Part shown: in pieces, positions 12,403 to 24,952 of the stretch
How positions within the stretch are numbered: position 1 is the first letter of the stretch
Layout of the letters: every line of letters begins with the position of its first letter
Origin: Athripsodes cinereus
Taxonomy: Eukaryota; Arthropoda; Insecta; Trichoptera; Leptoceridae
DNA length: 64,000 nt
NCBI GenBank assembly: GCA_947579605.1
Contig: OX388316.1
Span: 11,411,290-11,475,289, forward strand
Direction of reading: 5' to 3'
Translations under genes and position numbers: made by a program
Notes under the pieces: model-generated
Databases searched by the model: none
What the model saw: the letters and a program-made list of their open reading frames with translations, nothing else
What the model was told of the DNA's origin: nothing

Positions 12403-14204
12403 ACATATTAAAAGAATGGTTGGTATGCAGCATTGTATTTGGAATAATCTGTCTTTGATCAATGAGATATTTCCAATATTTGCATCAAATTTGTATAACC
12501 AAGCGTGATTTTAATGCACTGTTTCTAATATAAACCAGCCAAATTTCTTTTTTCCTTTTATTTAATGCATAACTATTTAATGCTCGTATGAGACAACACT
12601 ACATAATAACCGTAAAAAAAAATCAATAAATTTTATTTAATCATATTGATTACATTACTTACCATGTTCATATTATTTTAATATATATTTACATATTTGT
12701 AATGACTCAATCAACTCCTCAGTTGTACTTGTGTAAATAACAATAATTTATAATATCAAATGTTTTTCTATACTAAAGTGATGCATACATCTATCATTAA
12801 TCAACCCACTATCGATTAAAAAAAAACTAATATCATTACTTTAATATCAAATTATATCATTTATTTAATTTTTGATATTATATGATAAAATTATATAGCT
12901 ACTATTTACATAGGTTTCTTTAAAGTTGTAATATTTAGAGTTGAGAGACTGTAATAAAGTCATTATAAGTTATTGATCCGTATTACCTGCGTGTACAACC
13001 GTGTTTGCTGTTTCAAATTTAGAATGGAATTTTTTTCCTATCTATGAAGAATAATCGATTTAAACATGTATACATTTATTAAGAGTGAAAATATTGATCA
13101 TCATATTTCGAGACATCAGGTATGGTTTCGTGAGATTTGTAAACGAGAGAAATTCAGGAATCAGGAATACATAAAGAATTGTGGAGAAACTAATTGTCAG
13201 AAATGGCTGAAAATTGACTCAAAAAACATATGTAATGACTTGAAATTCCATCGTTGTAGATGTTTAAGATCTAAAAGGGTTGTTTGGCTGTTGGAAGTAC
13301 AAAAACTGGTCAAAAATAATGAGTTTCCATGTTAACCGTTGTGGAAAACTCTGAAACTTTTCATACAATAAATTTAAGATCCAACGCATGCAAGAGAAGA
13401 TAAAACTATTGCACAGAACAATTGAAATTTACCGTCACACCACCGAGATAGACATCATGGTCATATTGTACAAAAACGAATTATCTTACAATACATTTCA
13501 CACCTTTTGGTTAACACATGAGGTGTAAGGTTTGATTTATGTACATTAATGCCACACACAATTGTAATAAAATACATAGGTAATTAATGAGTGACTATAA
13601 ATCTTCATTTTAACTTTTTGGTGGATTTTAATTACCTGATAGGCGGTTGGTTTCACAAGTGTATAGAAGGTTTTTCATTATTTTGCCGTCACCATTTGTA
13701 ATACTATCTGAATCTACAAAAATGCCTCTGGCACCTAGTTCTTTGTATCTACTGTAGGATGTATTGCTTTATGATGAAGTACGTAGGTAGGTTTTCTTTT
13801 TACTTAAAATTAGATTTTAGATAAAACAAAGATGCTTAAATCAATGATAAAATTAACGTATACAATGTTTCGACTTTCTAATGCAACGATTTTAAAATAT
13901 TTTCGTATTACATCCATCTTATGAATAAGATTAGGTAATATTATTAAAAAATTTCAACTCACACATAGAAAAAACATGCTCTTAATAAAAAATAAATAAA
14001 TTAATGATATAATATTTTGATTTTTGCTCTCTTTCAAAGTATTTATACAAGGAAAATGTTGCAAAAAGTAAACGATTCTTTTTTAATCTATAAAAATACA
14101 AAATCCTTTAATGTGTCATTATGTATATTGTACCTATATACTTAAGAATATTTAAAAAATACAATATTTATCCACGTCTCATACTCAAACGGATCTTTCT
14201 ATCA
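12403..14204. other. unannotated; unrecognised ORF 13066-13335
   Basis: Mostly AT-rich. A plus-strand open frame of 89 codons at 13066-13335 has mixed residues (including CKREKF and RCRCLRSK) but no motif I recognise, and no splice context was evident. I do not call it a gene. Confidence 0.35.
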
Positions 14205-14460
14205 ATCTATACCATCACCAGATCTTCCAAATGTATGGTAGCCCAAAATTTAATGCATAAATATGCAATGTAATAAATATGCAAGATGTCCTCTTTGTGG
14301 CAATAAAAAAAACATTCAGGATAGGTAGCGTGCCTCATCCCCGAATTGAAGATGTTTAATGTCTTCGTAATATTTAACGAACATCTGACTTGTGCAAGAC
14401 ACTAAAAAATACATCAAAGTATGCGGGACCCACACCGGGACTCCGTGAAATTATGTTTGT
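14205..14460 (-). mobile_element. REP-A copy, divergent
   Basis: Plus strand preserves 'taccatcac' near the outer end, 'gcaagatgtcctctttgtg', 'gaattgaagatgt' and 'gacttgtgcaagacact', in the order of the family. Heavily diverged. Confidence 0.5.
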
Positions 14461-14614
14461 AATCGATACAATTGTATTTTAGAAAACTGTTACGTGGATA
14501 CAAAAAACCCATTATATACTCGGTAATACGTTATTGAATACGGTGGTAGCTGTATTTGGGATATTTTAATAATAAAATAATGCAATATAATATCATGAGC
14601 TATGACATTCTTAT

Positions 14615-14700
14615 GTTGAGCAGTGGGCGATCCAACGTCCCGTCATCAGGCGTAGTAGATCACCCAGCGGGGAGCGCTCCCGTAACATGATACTGTAACA
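14615..14700. other. short GC-rich patch, unidentified
   Basis: About 70 bp containing 'gagcagtgggcgatcc' and 'cccagcggggagcgctcccg', open in one plus frame to a stop near 14700. Its contrast with the surroundings suggests a retroposon end, but I cannot assign it. Confidence 0.3.
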
Positions 14701-15284
14701 TCTTTTGTTATATTATTTTTATATTGTTTAATCATTTTTATTTATAGCTACGTATCACTAAAAGCTTTTGTCTTTCTTTTAAGACTAACGAAATTATTGC
14801 ACACTTAAAATATTATTTATTTCATCTACTTATTATATTATTCTTAAAATAAAATTATTTTCGCATTATTATTCAATAAAAATAGTGTAGGTAGGTACAT
14901 GTTTTATCTATTACTACTTTTTGCATCCGAATAATTTGTACTAAATCCATGTATTTTGATACTGTCTATTTATTTTGTGATGGTCCTAGGTGGTCTTGTA
15001 TTTTTTTAATAGCATAATATATTATACATATTAGGGTTGGGCATGAGTTAGATCATTGATAATCATACTCCACCTGTAATTTCATTGTATTTTTATAAAA
15101 AAGCTAATATTTTGCCAAATTGTTAGTTTGATATTTTAGTCTATTTTTAGTTATTACGTAGGTACACGGAAGCAAACGCTAATAAATTGTTAAAGTTTAT
15201 GAATTTAATTACAATAATGTAACACTTTCTTTTAGTAAAGAAAGCGATTTCTAAATTTTTCCATCATGCCATTGATAAGTGAGT
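14701..15284. other. unannotated AT-rich DNA
   Basis: No feature recognised. Confidence 0.5.
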
Positions 15285-15490
15285 TAACCTTCTTCTCTGT
15301 GCCAATAAATGTTAAGGCATCCAGGAGAGGTGCCAGACTTTATTCGCTGAACTGAATTTGTTTGATGTCTCAGAAAGTGATATTTTTTGAATAACTGCTT
15401 TTTACAGGATACTTGAATACTCACTGAAAAGAGTTGGAGGCCTGATTTTCACCGAGGACTCCTCGGGGCATAAATACTCCATAAGGAACA
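15285..15490 (-). mobile_element. REP-A copy (5' part of element)
   Basis: Contains 'cttctctgtgccaat', 'gctgaactgaatttg', 'tttttacaggatacttgaa' and 'agagttggaggcc..ccgaggactcc', the distal half of the family order. The ACCCCAC end is missing. Confidence 0.6.
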
Positions 15491-16324
15491 TATGTACCTA
15501 TCAATAACAAATACTTCGCTTGGTCGAAAAATAATTGTTTTTGTGTAGGTAAATATGTAAAGGGTGAAAAAATTTTTTTATTGATTCCAAACATGTACTT
15601 AATAAAAGTGGAAATAAATATTTTTCTTGAATGAAAAATCAATTATTATTCAGAAATACCATCCAAGACCATAATAATGATCCTAAAAGAGTCAATTGAA
15701 GAATTTTATTTAAATAGAAATAAATAAGTATAAACAATTAAATACACCATTTAGTTTGATATTATACTCAGTTGTGTATTTATATGTGAGCAATATAAAC
15801 ATACTTAATAGAAATGTTTATTCAAATTTTGTTATGTCCTGTTATTATATTCAAATGAGGCTCTTGTTGTCTGCACAACAACTTCAGTAGGTATGATGAA
15901 TAATAAATATTGAATAATAATCATCAGTTTGTTTGATTGTTTGTCTATTCATTTGTATTAATTATTATTGAGAACTGTGTTGAAAACCACAGTTTGACAA
16001 AAAAATTATAAATTATAGGACAATATTTTCCAAGTATATTTTATGAACTTATTCATATATTATTTTACTGGGGACATCTTCAATACGAACATTTATTCAG
16101 AAAAATTGTCACTTATTGAAAAAAGCGGACAAATTTGTACGTAAGCTACAATGCTCCATATATTGTAGCTAAAAATAAATTTTGTATTCTATATTTTTTA
16201 TTATAAACGAATGGACACTTCTTTAAACGTTAATTTTTTTCTGGTATCAAATACTTTCTTAAAATTAAACTATCAAAAATAAGATAAAATTATTTTTAAT
16301 TTTCTGAAAAAATTAATCTATCCC
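15491..16324. other. unannotated AT-rich DNA
   Basis: No feature recognised. Confidence 0.5.
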
Positions 16325-16520
16325 AAATGAAGGGTAGCCAGCGGATCAGCTGCATGTCATAAACATGCAAGCTCCCTTCTCCGTGCCAACAAAAAATAAG
16401 ACATTTAGGATGGGTGGTCAACCTGTATTTTTTTTTAACACCTAGCTTTTATAGGACACTAGAAAACATACAAATAAGAGTGGGAGACCAATTCTTTTCC
16501 GGATGTTCCACGGCTTAAAA
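16325..16520 (-). mobile_element. REP-A copy
   Basis: Shows 'gggtagccagcggatcagc', 'aaacatgcaagctcccttctcc', 'aggatgggtgg', then the distal 'ttttataggacactagaaaac' and 'gagtgggagacc' blocks. A T-run replaces part of the middle. Confidence 0.65.
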
Positions 16521-17069
16521 TGTTGTCAAAATAGAGGATAATCATTTCAAGACAATAAGTTGGTAAAAATGGAAAATAAAAACATTTCTTTACCCGGCCA
16601 AAACTACCCAACTCATGATATTCGATATCAAGCTTGCAGTCTTATAAAAAGTAAGTACATCGTATAAATTTCTTATTAAATGTAAATGACTAGGTAGGCA
16701 CATATTATCAGCCTACTACAAACATGAAACCTGGCATCTAGTTACAGCTTAATTATTTAAAAAAATAATACTACGTTCGAACCTTATTAAATTTAAAACA
16801 ACGAATAAGGACACGTTACGAAAATTATTATTTATTATAACGACTTTAATTTGCATAATATTTTATACATATTTATTGTTGAATAAATATTTATTTATAA
16901 CGATTTTTTACGATGAATTTGATAATATGACCGGAAAGGGTTAATTCTTTGTGGTTAAACTTATAACAGCCCTTAATTTTTTTTTAACAGGTGTCCGAGA
17001 TGTTTTATTCCCACACTTGTGTACGAGTTTTTAAATCTGCGACAGCTGTGATACATTTAATCATTTCAT
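16521..17069. other. unannotated AT-rich DNA
   Basis: No feature recognised. Confidence 0.5.
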
Positions 17070-17078
17070 AATATTTAT

Positions 17079-17222
17079 GCTACTACTACTACTACTATAT
17101 ATACCATCACATAATATTCTACAAGTGGGGTAGCCAGCATGTAGAACAGTAACGCATGAAATAAATATGCAAACCGTCCTCTCCGTGCCAACAAGAAAAT
17201 TATACATTCAGAATGGACAGAC
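17079..17222 (-). mobile_element. REP-A copy with (CTA)n end and 9-bp TSD
   Basis: Starts with CTACTACTA units (the tail read on the opposite strand), then 'acaagtggggtagccagc' and 'ccgtcctctccgtgcc'. Flanked by AATATTTAT at 17070-17078 and 17223-17231. Together with the copy at 3401-3540 this fixes the element's 3' end as the triplet tail. Confidence 0.7.
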
Positions 17223-17231
17223 AATATTTAT

Positions 17232-17576
17232 TTAATGAAAAATATTTTGCTATAATGCATTGTCGAAATAGTAAATTTATATTGAAAAATATCCTCTTTC
17301 ACAGTACACCGTTCTCATGAAAACAGTTTTAAAGTGAGAAGAGGTGGCTTAAATGCAACTTGAATGAAGATACCTGTTTTCACTTTATATAGCTATCCGA
17401 GAAGTGCTTTTAATAATAATAATATGTTTTTTCAACAAAATATGACACAATATTTAAACAATGACAAGAAAAATACACAAAATCAAACATTTGATGGTTA
17501 ATTTTAACCCCAGACAGCACCAGCACTTTTAAAAATTAATGCATAAGTTAAGCATATTTAATATTCATAACATAAT
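17232..17576. other. unannotated AT-rich DNA
   Basis: No feature recognised. Confidence 0.5.
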
Positions 17577-17625
17577 GTTACTACTGGCTACCTCATTATT
17601 TTGTGAAAGATTACGATGGTAAAGA
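17577..17625 (+). mobile_element. REP-A fragment
   Basis: A worn 3' end: 'ctactggctacctcattattttgtg' followed by 'acgatggta' matches the sense 3' end of the family. Confidence 0.4.
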
Positions 17626-18484
17626 GTTTTAGATAAACTTAAGATTATTGTTATTTATACCTACTTATTATTCCGATTCTATCGATACAATCACACCGCC
17701 TCTATTGCGGGTTTGTTAAAGAGGATCAAACGACATACACAACACTCCTAAATATTTTTTATACACAAATATGTATCAAATTGCCTGAGTGCATATAATT
17801 ATGTTTTTATCAATAAATAATTTTAATTCCTAGGTAGCCACTTAATATATCAAGATAATTGTTTTAATACTTAATTGAAGGTTTAAAATATTTAATACAA
17901 ACTACTTATTAAAATTTGAAGATATTTTATCAATGGTTCTAAAGGATTGAATAAAATTATAATTTAACCTAGACCGCAATGGGCCGCATTCAGAATTTTA
18001 TTTTATGAACACGAAACTTGGAGATTCACTTTTTGATACATAGTGAACAAAGGGAATTTTTGTGTCTTATATGTGATGTGGGTCGGTAGCAAGATGAATT
18101 TTTTTAAGTTGAGTTTGGTTATGAAATAAACCCAAATACATCTCAAGCACGTTTAGCGTCATATTTTAGCGCTTGGTTTATCGACTGAAGTTCCAGGCTT
18201 AATGATCGAGAACGAATGGATGGCCTCAATTAAAATAGAATAGAATGGAACCATCTAAATTTTTTTTTTGTAATACAAAATAATACATTTTAAATATGTT
18301 TTTAACTTACGATATTGAGTTTTGTAACGAATTTGTATAGAAAAATAATTTATTGGGCTAACTGTAGTCACAATACTTACCTAGTGATTGAATTGATAAA
18401 ATATGTAAATCAATAAATGTAAATAAAACGATCATTCACAAATGACATATAAACGTGTTTTAGAAAAATATTTATCTATTTTGA
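17626..18484. other. unannotated; SINE scrap near 18105-18165
   Basis: AT-rich. At 18105-18165 'gtttggttatgaaataaacccaaatac' resembles the 3' end of the tRNA-SINE at 36040-36200. Confidence 0.35.
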
Positions 18485-18617
18485 TTTAGGTGGAAGAGAT
18501 CGCTCTTTTGTGAAAAATTCGTCCTCTATTTACTTATTTTATTTCATTTGAATGCATTTCTCTATAAAATTGTATGTATTTTGATAAATGCATGTAAAAA
18601 ATAAATAAATAAATATC
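18485..18617 (+). mobile_element. LINE 3' tail
   Basis: Begins 'ttaggtggaagagatcgctctt', keeps the 'tgaaaaattcgtcctct' segment, and ends with ATAAATAAATAAAT. Same tail type as 12258-12402. Confidence 0.6.
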
Positions 18618-20055
18618 AAAATTATAAGCAGTTGCATAAACTTGATAGAGGGTTAATTTTTTTAGAAGAAACATAGAGACTTCGATTTTTGTAATAAAAT
18701 GTGCAGTCTTTTAATCCCATTCTGTCAGTTATTAGTAATAATGTTTTGATAAAAATAACCATAGATAAAATAATAAACGAATAAATATAAAAACTTGTTT
18801 ATGGTAATTTAACCCTTTAGAAGAAATTAGATAAGGGACAATAATATGTAATTACTTTGTAGGTATCAAGTCTTGTTCTATTATTTTTCATAGTAGGTAT
18901 TTTAACCTTCGTCAATGTATGATGCGTTGGTGTCTATTTAAAATGCAGGTGCTCCTATGTATGATTGCCTCGGGTCAATGGGAGAACACCTAAAATCGTA
19001 ATAAGTGAACGCAGGTAGGTAACCTTTGATATAATATTCATAATATTTTTTAATATCTTTAGATATTTATCTATATTTTTTTTTTTGTATTACTTTCTTA
19101 GATGGTAAAAATGTTTATTGTTTTCTTATTCTTTTATTGTACGACTATTTATCTTAAAAAGTCTTGAATTTAAAAAATAATAAAAATTGGCAAGAAAAAG
19201 AATATTGTGTATATTTATTAAGCCACGGCATTCAATGACAACTTACTTATTAATAATATGAAACTCTTCTTCCAAACATGAATCAATATTCAATAAATCT
19301 CCATTGCTAGATAATTAATTCGTAAATATAACATTGAACTGTTCACCAACAATTGAGAAAATTAAGTGAACTAGAAACGACAAAATAAGTTATTAAGAAT
19401 CATCATTTTCGTCTTCAATATGAAAACAAGTAACTTTAAACTATTTTCTTTAAAAAATATTTGTTAAAATATTTCACAAACTGTTTACGACGTCTGGAAT
19501 TTAACCCTTTTTAGGTGTATTAGATACGCGTGGTGTTTGTAACCAATAAAATTATATAGAAACAAGGATAATATTTTTAATACCTGTCTAAATGCAAAGC
19601 AGGTAAATAGAAATAGTAGCCAGGATTATTATGATAAGATGAATAAATGTACAGGGAGCATCTCATTGCGTACTTATATAAACAGTTCATAAGTTCTCAT
19701 AATATGCATGTTTGTTTTTAGGTATATCTGCAATAGGCGTATTTATTATAAAAGCGATAGGAAAACCAACGGCATTTATGCAACCTCGAATCTACTTGAT
19801 ATTATGTTTCTGAATAACAAAATTTTCAGTTTTTATTTATAGTAATATAGGTACTGTTAGAGACAAATTATTTATCTATAATATATCGACATTACAGATG
19901 ATGTCAAAACATTACAAAAAAGAACCTATTATTTTTTCTTCTCCCAACCTAAATGGTTTGAAGGTTTAGAAAGTTTTTATTTTATAGCTTTTTTTGATAG
20001 ATGAAGATAACTGCGGTTACTCCATGTTAAAAACGATCTTTAAAAACTAGTGTTT
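18618..20055. other. unannotated AT-rich DNA
   Basis: No feature recognised; TAGGTA words near 18890 and 19010. Confidence 0.5.
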
Positions 20056-20180
20056 AATCAGATTGACAATGTACTAATAAGACGAAAGATGTGTCTCTCA
20101 ACAAAGAACATATAGTAGAAAAAAAACATTTGTTTTAAATTTCGCTATGGAATTTTACTTCTTAAACACCAACACAGTAA
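20056..20180 (-). mobile_element. palindromic retroposon family C, half copy
   Basis: Contains 'gattgacaatgtactaataag', 'acgaaagatgtgtctctc', 'tagtagaaaa' and then 'atggaattttac..ttaaacaccaacacag', the right half of the element at 48855-49070. The inverted left arm is absent, so it is either a truncated or a single-arm insertion. Confidence 0.6.
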
Positions 20181-20182
20181 AA

Positions 20183-20228
20183 AGCGTTCCATAATCTTTG
20201 CCTATCCCACTTGGATATCGGCGTAAGT
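20183..20228 (+). mobile_element. LINE C-terminus scrap ('SAYP' family)
   Basis: Shares 'gcgttcc' and 'tgcctatcccactt' with 9920-9950. It directly follows the family C half copy. Confidence 0.35.
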
Positions 20229-21091
20229 GTATACTTGTATAGTATATATACTAAAATTATTACCTACTCTTAGAAAGAAGCCGGGTTTAATGCTTAATAA
20301 TAAAAAAAAGTGAGTATGGTTAGGTATGGGTATGTATGAGCAGTAGAATTGTAATCAATATAATGATTGATTGTATTGAAAGGTATTTGAATATAATGTA
20401 GATAGATAATATGTATATAATATTTATATCAAATTATTAGGTACCAACCCGTATTTACCTACTGAAGAATGCAGGGAGTAAATTAATTGAAATATTTCGG
20501 AGGATCAGTGTTGAATTAGCTAGACCAACTAAGTATAATATTATGTATTTACTACTTGATAGTAGCGCATTCCATAACCTAATCAAACAGCAGTAGCGAC
20601 ATAGCTTCTATTTCGTAGATAATTCGTCATTTTTTATGTAGGTGTAGGTGTTTAAAGTAATAAAATTTTAATCTAATATATCGTAAAGAATTTTAATCGA
20701 GTTTGTTTTGTACATATTTTATAATAGGAATCTATGTTTATTATTGACTTTAAAAAATGTAATTTACCTATTTACAAATTCCCAACATAAGAACAATGAT
20801 GTGCATGTATATAAATATTGTTTATAACACTATTATGTAGAATTTTCACATTTATATTCTTTATTGTATGGCACAAAAATTTGAAGCACAATTTTAAAGA
20901 ATTTATGTAATACTTTAATTTGTAGGTTAGTAGCTGTTTTGATTAGTTAACCCACCATTGCTAAATAATGCTATGCCTATTATTGATGCGAAAAAACGAT
21001 TAGTCTGCTGGGTTCTCCATTTGTATGAAATGTCTTGATGATATGAATGAACGAATGAGGTGATATATATTTTTTTATATAAGTGTAAACC
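20229..21091. other. unannotated AT-rich DNA
   Basis: No feature recognised. Confidence 0.5.
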
Positions 21092-21130
21092 ATTATTGTA
21101 GGGCATTCTCCACAAGAGGGATAGTCAGTA
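21092..21130 (-). mobile_element. REP-A end fragment
   Basis: 'gggcattctccacaagagggatagtcagtag' matches the ACCCCACTTGTGGGA end of the family. It is cut off by the LINE relic that follows. Confidence 0.45.
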
Positions 21131-21147
21131 GAATTAAAATCATACAA

Positions 21148-21280
21148 CGTTCCACTCGGGAGTATAGGGCAGACACTTGTCTCTTTCATTCAGAGCATTT
21201 CTGCACCAATTGAGTCACGTCTTCCCATTCCTAGCGCTATGATGTCGTTGTCAAAAGAATGATGTATTGTGTTACTCAAG
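21148..21280 (-). mobile_element. old LINE relic (CFDP2-like family)
   Basis: Matches 11240-11380 with many substitutions ('gggagtatagggcagacac', 'cattcagagcatttctgc', 'ccaattgagtcacgtcttccc', 'gatgtcgttgtca'). It is an older copy of the lineage at 11233-11493 and 42619-43198. Confidence 0.7.
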
Positions 21281-21865
21281 GAAGTCAAAAATGTAGGTAC
21301 GATATTAAAATAAGTATTTGTTGTCTGATTCACGTACCTACCTAAATGATATTATTTGAAAGATTTAACTTCAACATTTTTTTATATATTGCATTGAATA
21401 AACATATCTGAAAATCGTATAAAGCCTTCAAATAGTATCACATAAATCTATATTCATCTTGCTGCATATTGCATAAATAAAACATGATTTATTTATGAAG
21501 ACAATAAATAATTTAACTTTTATTTCGAAATACTGTATCAAAGCATTCAAATGTAGGCTTCGTGCTATTTATGTAGTACATACCTACATAGTGCAATATG
21601 AAACTTGTATTGTAAAACTTTTATGTGATCAGAATATTATTATTCTACTGTTTTAACTTTGCATCACTCACGAAGTTCATAAGAGGTCGTCAATAAATAT
21701 TGCTTTATGAATATATCGTGCCTAAACTAGTGCCTGAATTTCGGTTATAATATATGGATGTCGTTTTATTTTGTACGTTTATATACAAAAGAGTTGGTTC
21801 CATTTCGAAAAAAAACATATATGATAAATAAAACTCGCATAAGTGCACCTACATAATTAAAGTTG
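21281..21865. other. unannotated AT-rich DNA
   Basis: No feature recognised. Confidence 0.5.
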
Positions 21866-21960
21866 ATCTCCTCCTCTTAAACCCATATCCATCCACTGCT
21901 GGATACAGACCTTTTCCTAAGTGCGCCACTCATTTTATGTCTGTTGATAAATGTCTCATG
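21866..21960 (-). mobile_element. RTE-like LINE 3' relic
   Basis: The minus strand reads 'aggaaaaggtctgtatccag' then 'cagtggatggatatggg', the coding end ('GKGLYPAVDGYG') typical of lepidopteran RTE-type LINEs just before the stop. Very short. Confidence 0.45.
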
Positions 21961-22150
21961 TTTGGTAAACAAAAAATTAGATTTGTTTTCACATTGGTTA
22001 TTATTTAAAACCACTTGTATTTTAATTTAATTTTGATTTACCTACCTATATCATTCCAATATTTCTAACAAGTGAGATTGTCATTGAATTCTCTTTATAA
22101 TATATGTGGTATTGAATAAACATGAAACATATAGTTATACCTACTAATTA

Positions 22151-22330
22151 CTACTACTGTATTACATTATGGCATATCCCAAAAGTGAGGTAGCCAGTAG
22201 ACTAGTTGCATGTAATAAACATGCACTCTGTCTTTTCCCTACCAAAAAAAAAAAATAAGACATTCAAGATGGGTAGCAAACCTCATTGCTGAATTCAAGA
22301 TGTGAAATGTCTTTATAGGTATAACAATCT
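22151..22330 (-). mobile_element. REP-A copy
   Basis: CTACTACT-like end, 'ggcatatcccaaaagtgaggtagccag', 'gtaataaacatgcact', 'ataagacattcaagatggg', 'gctgaattcaagatgtgaaa': a clear, nearly complete proximal half. Confidence 0.7.
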
Positions 22331-23261
22331 ACGCAAAAAACGTTATATGCAAAGTATATAAAACATCAAAATGTTATGCCAAAATGAAACGTTAGGTAAG
22401 GATAAAGGTACTTATTGGTGTTGATATATAATGATGTTACAAATTTGTAGATGTCAAATACGTTATCAAATTTTTATGCTATTTTATGACACCAATTGTT
22501 TTTTGTTTATTTCATTTCCAACTTTACAAGAAAATAATTCTATGTTCTTTAATGTGGGTGATATCTCCTAGGGAGATATTCGAAATATTCGAAATATATG
22601 GATCATGTTCATTGTCTGAAATACCTTTTTTAATCAAAGTTATTTGGTTAGGACAAGTAGGTACAAATTCAAAATCAAAATGCGCAATCATAATAACCTT
22701 CTGTTTTTGAGAGATTCTAAATGAAAGGGTTGGTATTAGTTTTGATATTTAATAAAGTTCTGAATAATATTCTGTTCATGATCCGAAATAATAGGTTGTT
22801 GGTCCCTAATAAATATTTCTCGAGTTCTTCTCTGTTGTGTGTTAAATGGTTAAATATAAGTTTGAATAAATCTGCATCAGCCAAAAGGGTGTACCGGTAT
22901 CAAGTAGAATAGCATAATGCTTCAAATGTAGGTCTCAAAGAGGTTGGACTGACTATGGGTAAAAGTATAATCGACCCGTGATGCGTAACTTCAAATATAA
23001 TAATAAACTTTGAACTTTATCCAATATATAGAGGACCTATTTACTAAGTTTTTAACTGGACGCGTGTGTACATCTGACGTGTGTGGGGTGAAACACACGA
23101 GGAACAGACCGGTTAACAAGAGAATAATAAAAATTGTTTCTGCTTATCTACTGATTAGTGGTCCAAATAATTATTTAAAAAAAATATAACTGTTATAATA
23201 TTCAAGTAAAAATCAAATATAATTTATTTTGTCATTCAAATGCCTTCAATATTTTTTTTTA
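22331..23261. other. unannotated AT-rich DNA
   Basis: No gene recognised. Two neighbouring open frames (22486-22710, 22721-22912) are hydrophobic and lack recognisable motifs. Confidence 0.45.
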
Positions 23262-23350
23262 AAAGTACTACACCATCTATAGCATTTCCCACAAGTAGAT
23301 AGCCAGCAGACCAGTCACGTGTAATAAAAATGCAAGCTGTCCTCTAGGTT
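23262..23350 (-). mobile_element. REP-A copy, short
   Basis: 'taccatctatagcatttcccacaag', 'agccagcagaccagtcacgtg' and 'atgcaagctgtcctct' in family order; ends abruptly. Confidence 0.65.
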
Positions 23351-24804
23351 AAAGTAGGTAGTATGATACTAGACATGGTCACACACTGTGTTTAATAGTA
23401 CAAAAATGGAAAGAGTTTCATGGATTTTCACTCAAATAATTATAAAAATTCATGCGTTTGCAAGTCACGAATGACGACCCTGGCATTTACGATATGAACA
23501 ACATAAGTCTGCTTTGACTGATATTGTGTTGTTTATATTATATTTAGCTGAATTTGTTTGTGTAACGACTTTTAAATAATTGAAATTTCAGTATCGTTAA
23601 AGCTACAATTTTTCATTGACTTCAGAGTGCAGTTGCTGCAATTTAGGTTTAAACTTTAATCTGTCGATTTCTGTAAAATATATACGATCATTTACTAAAT
23701 CGTTTACTCCTGTAGATAGCTACGTGTTACTTTAACTTTGTTTAACTATCGTTAAATTTTAGTTAACTACTATCACTTGAAATCCTTTATTGAGTTAACT
23801 TACACTATCACTATTACACTAAATACTATTAGCTTCTAGCTATAATATGTAACGGAGGTAGCGAAAGATTTATTTTTCCCGACCGTACTTACAACAGAAG
23901 CCGGGTCTCAACTGCTATCCCAATTAATTGCTCTTTTTGTTGAAGTAATTAATATTATAAAGTTGAGTTGAAACATCTGGAAAATTAGTCATTCTGTTCA
24001 TCGGTATTATCATATTTTTGTGTTGGATGAAAACAAAAAGAAGCAGGGATGTAACATTTTTTTTAAACACACCTAGATATTATAGGAATCGGTTAACTCT
24101 TATTTGTCCGCACTTACGATAGGTTCCCCTTTAGAGATTCGCTCAACAAAAACAATACTATTGTAATAATTACACCCATATACAAGTATGATCAGATTCA
24201 GTCCTTTTGCATTCATTGCTTGGTAACATCCTTGTCATTTGTCAACGTTGTAAGACTATAATAATTATCATTCCATCTTGTAAATTGTCTTTACTCAATT
24301 GTTTTTGTAAGTTTTGTAAAAAGATGCGTGATGAAACCCAAGATTTTGCTAAATGTTATCATAAAGTTAATATTTGATTCCTTGAACTATCACCCCATTA
24401 GATAGAGAGAACTGAATAACAGAGAACTCTATTACTGTACTCTTCTGGCTTAAAGTAGCTACTTATGTATTTATGCTATGTACGAACGCTAATAAGGATT
24501 AATAAGGCTAGTAAGGATTGAGGTTGCGAATTTGCACCTTTTACGCACGTAAATATTACATTGGAAGATTTATTGAAAGCTATGAGGTTCAAATTATAAT
24601 TTATTATGTATTTTGTAACGCCACTGTTCCCACTATTGTGGTAGCAGTGATGTTACATCTGAAATGAATTATTAGGGTTAAATTATATCTTTAGGGAAGA
24701 CCAAATCGAATATTTAATTAAGATTGCAGTGGTGTACAACATATCGAAAGTAACTTATATTTATACATGAACTAGTTGTATACACGATACATATTTTATT
24801 TTAT
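23351..24804. other. unannotated AT-rich DNA
   Basis: No feature recognised. Confidence 0.5.
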
Positions 24805-24943
24805 TTGGGTTAGTTGGAAGATATCGCAACTCTGCGATAAACTCGCCCATTGTACAGATTTTTTCATGCATGTTGTATAATATAATTCCTGTTATCATAT
24901 TCTGCACAATAAAGTTTATTATTATTATTATTATATATTAATG
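24805..24943 (+). mobile_element. LINE 3' tail with (TTA)n
   Basis: 'gggttagttggaagatatcgc', 'gcgataaactcgccc', 'ttgtacag', then 'aataaagtttattattatt'. This tail lay next to the site later used by the LINE at 24953-27519. Confidence 0.7.
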
Positions 24944-24952
24944 TATATAGAA
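24944..24952 (+). repeat. 9-bp TSD (left), TATATAGAA
   Basis: The same 9 bp recurs at 27520-27528, flanking the twin-primed LINE. Confidence 0.65.

Noticed and set aside
13066..13335. 89-codon ORF as a gene
   Set aside because: No recognised domain, no repeats of it elsewhere and no splice evidence; left as unassigned.
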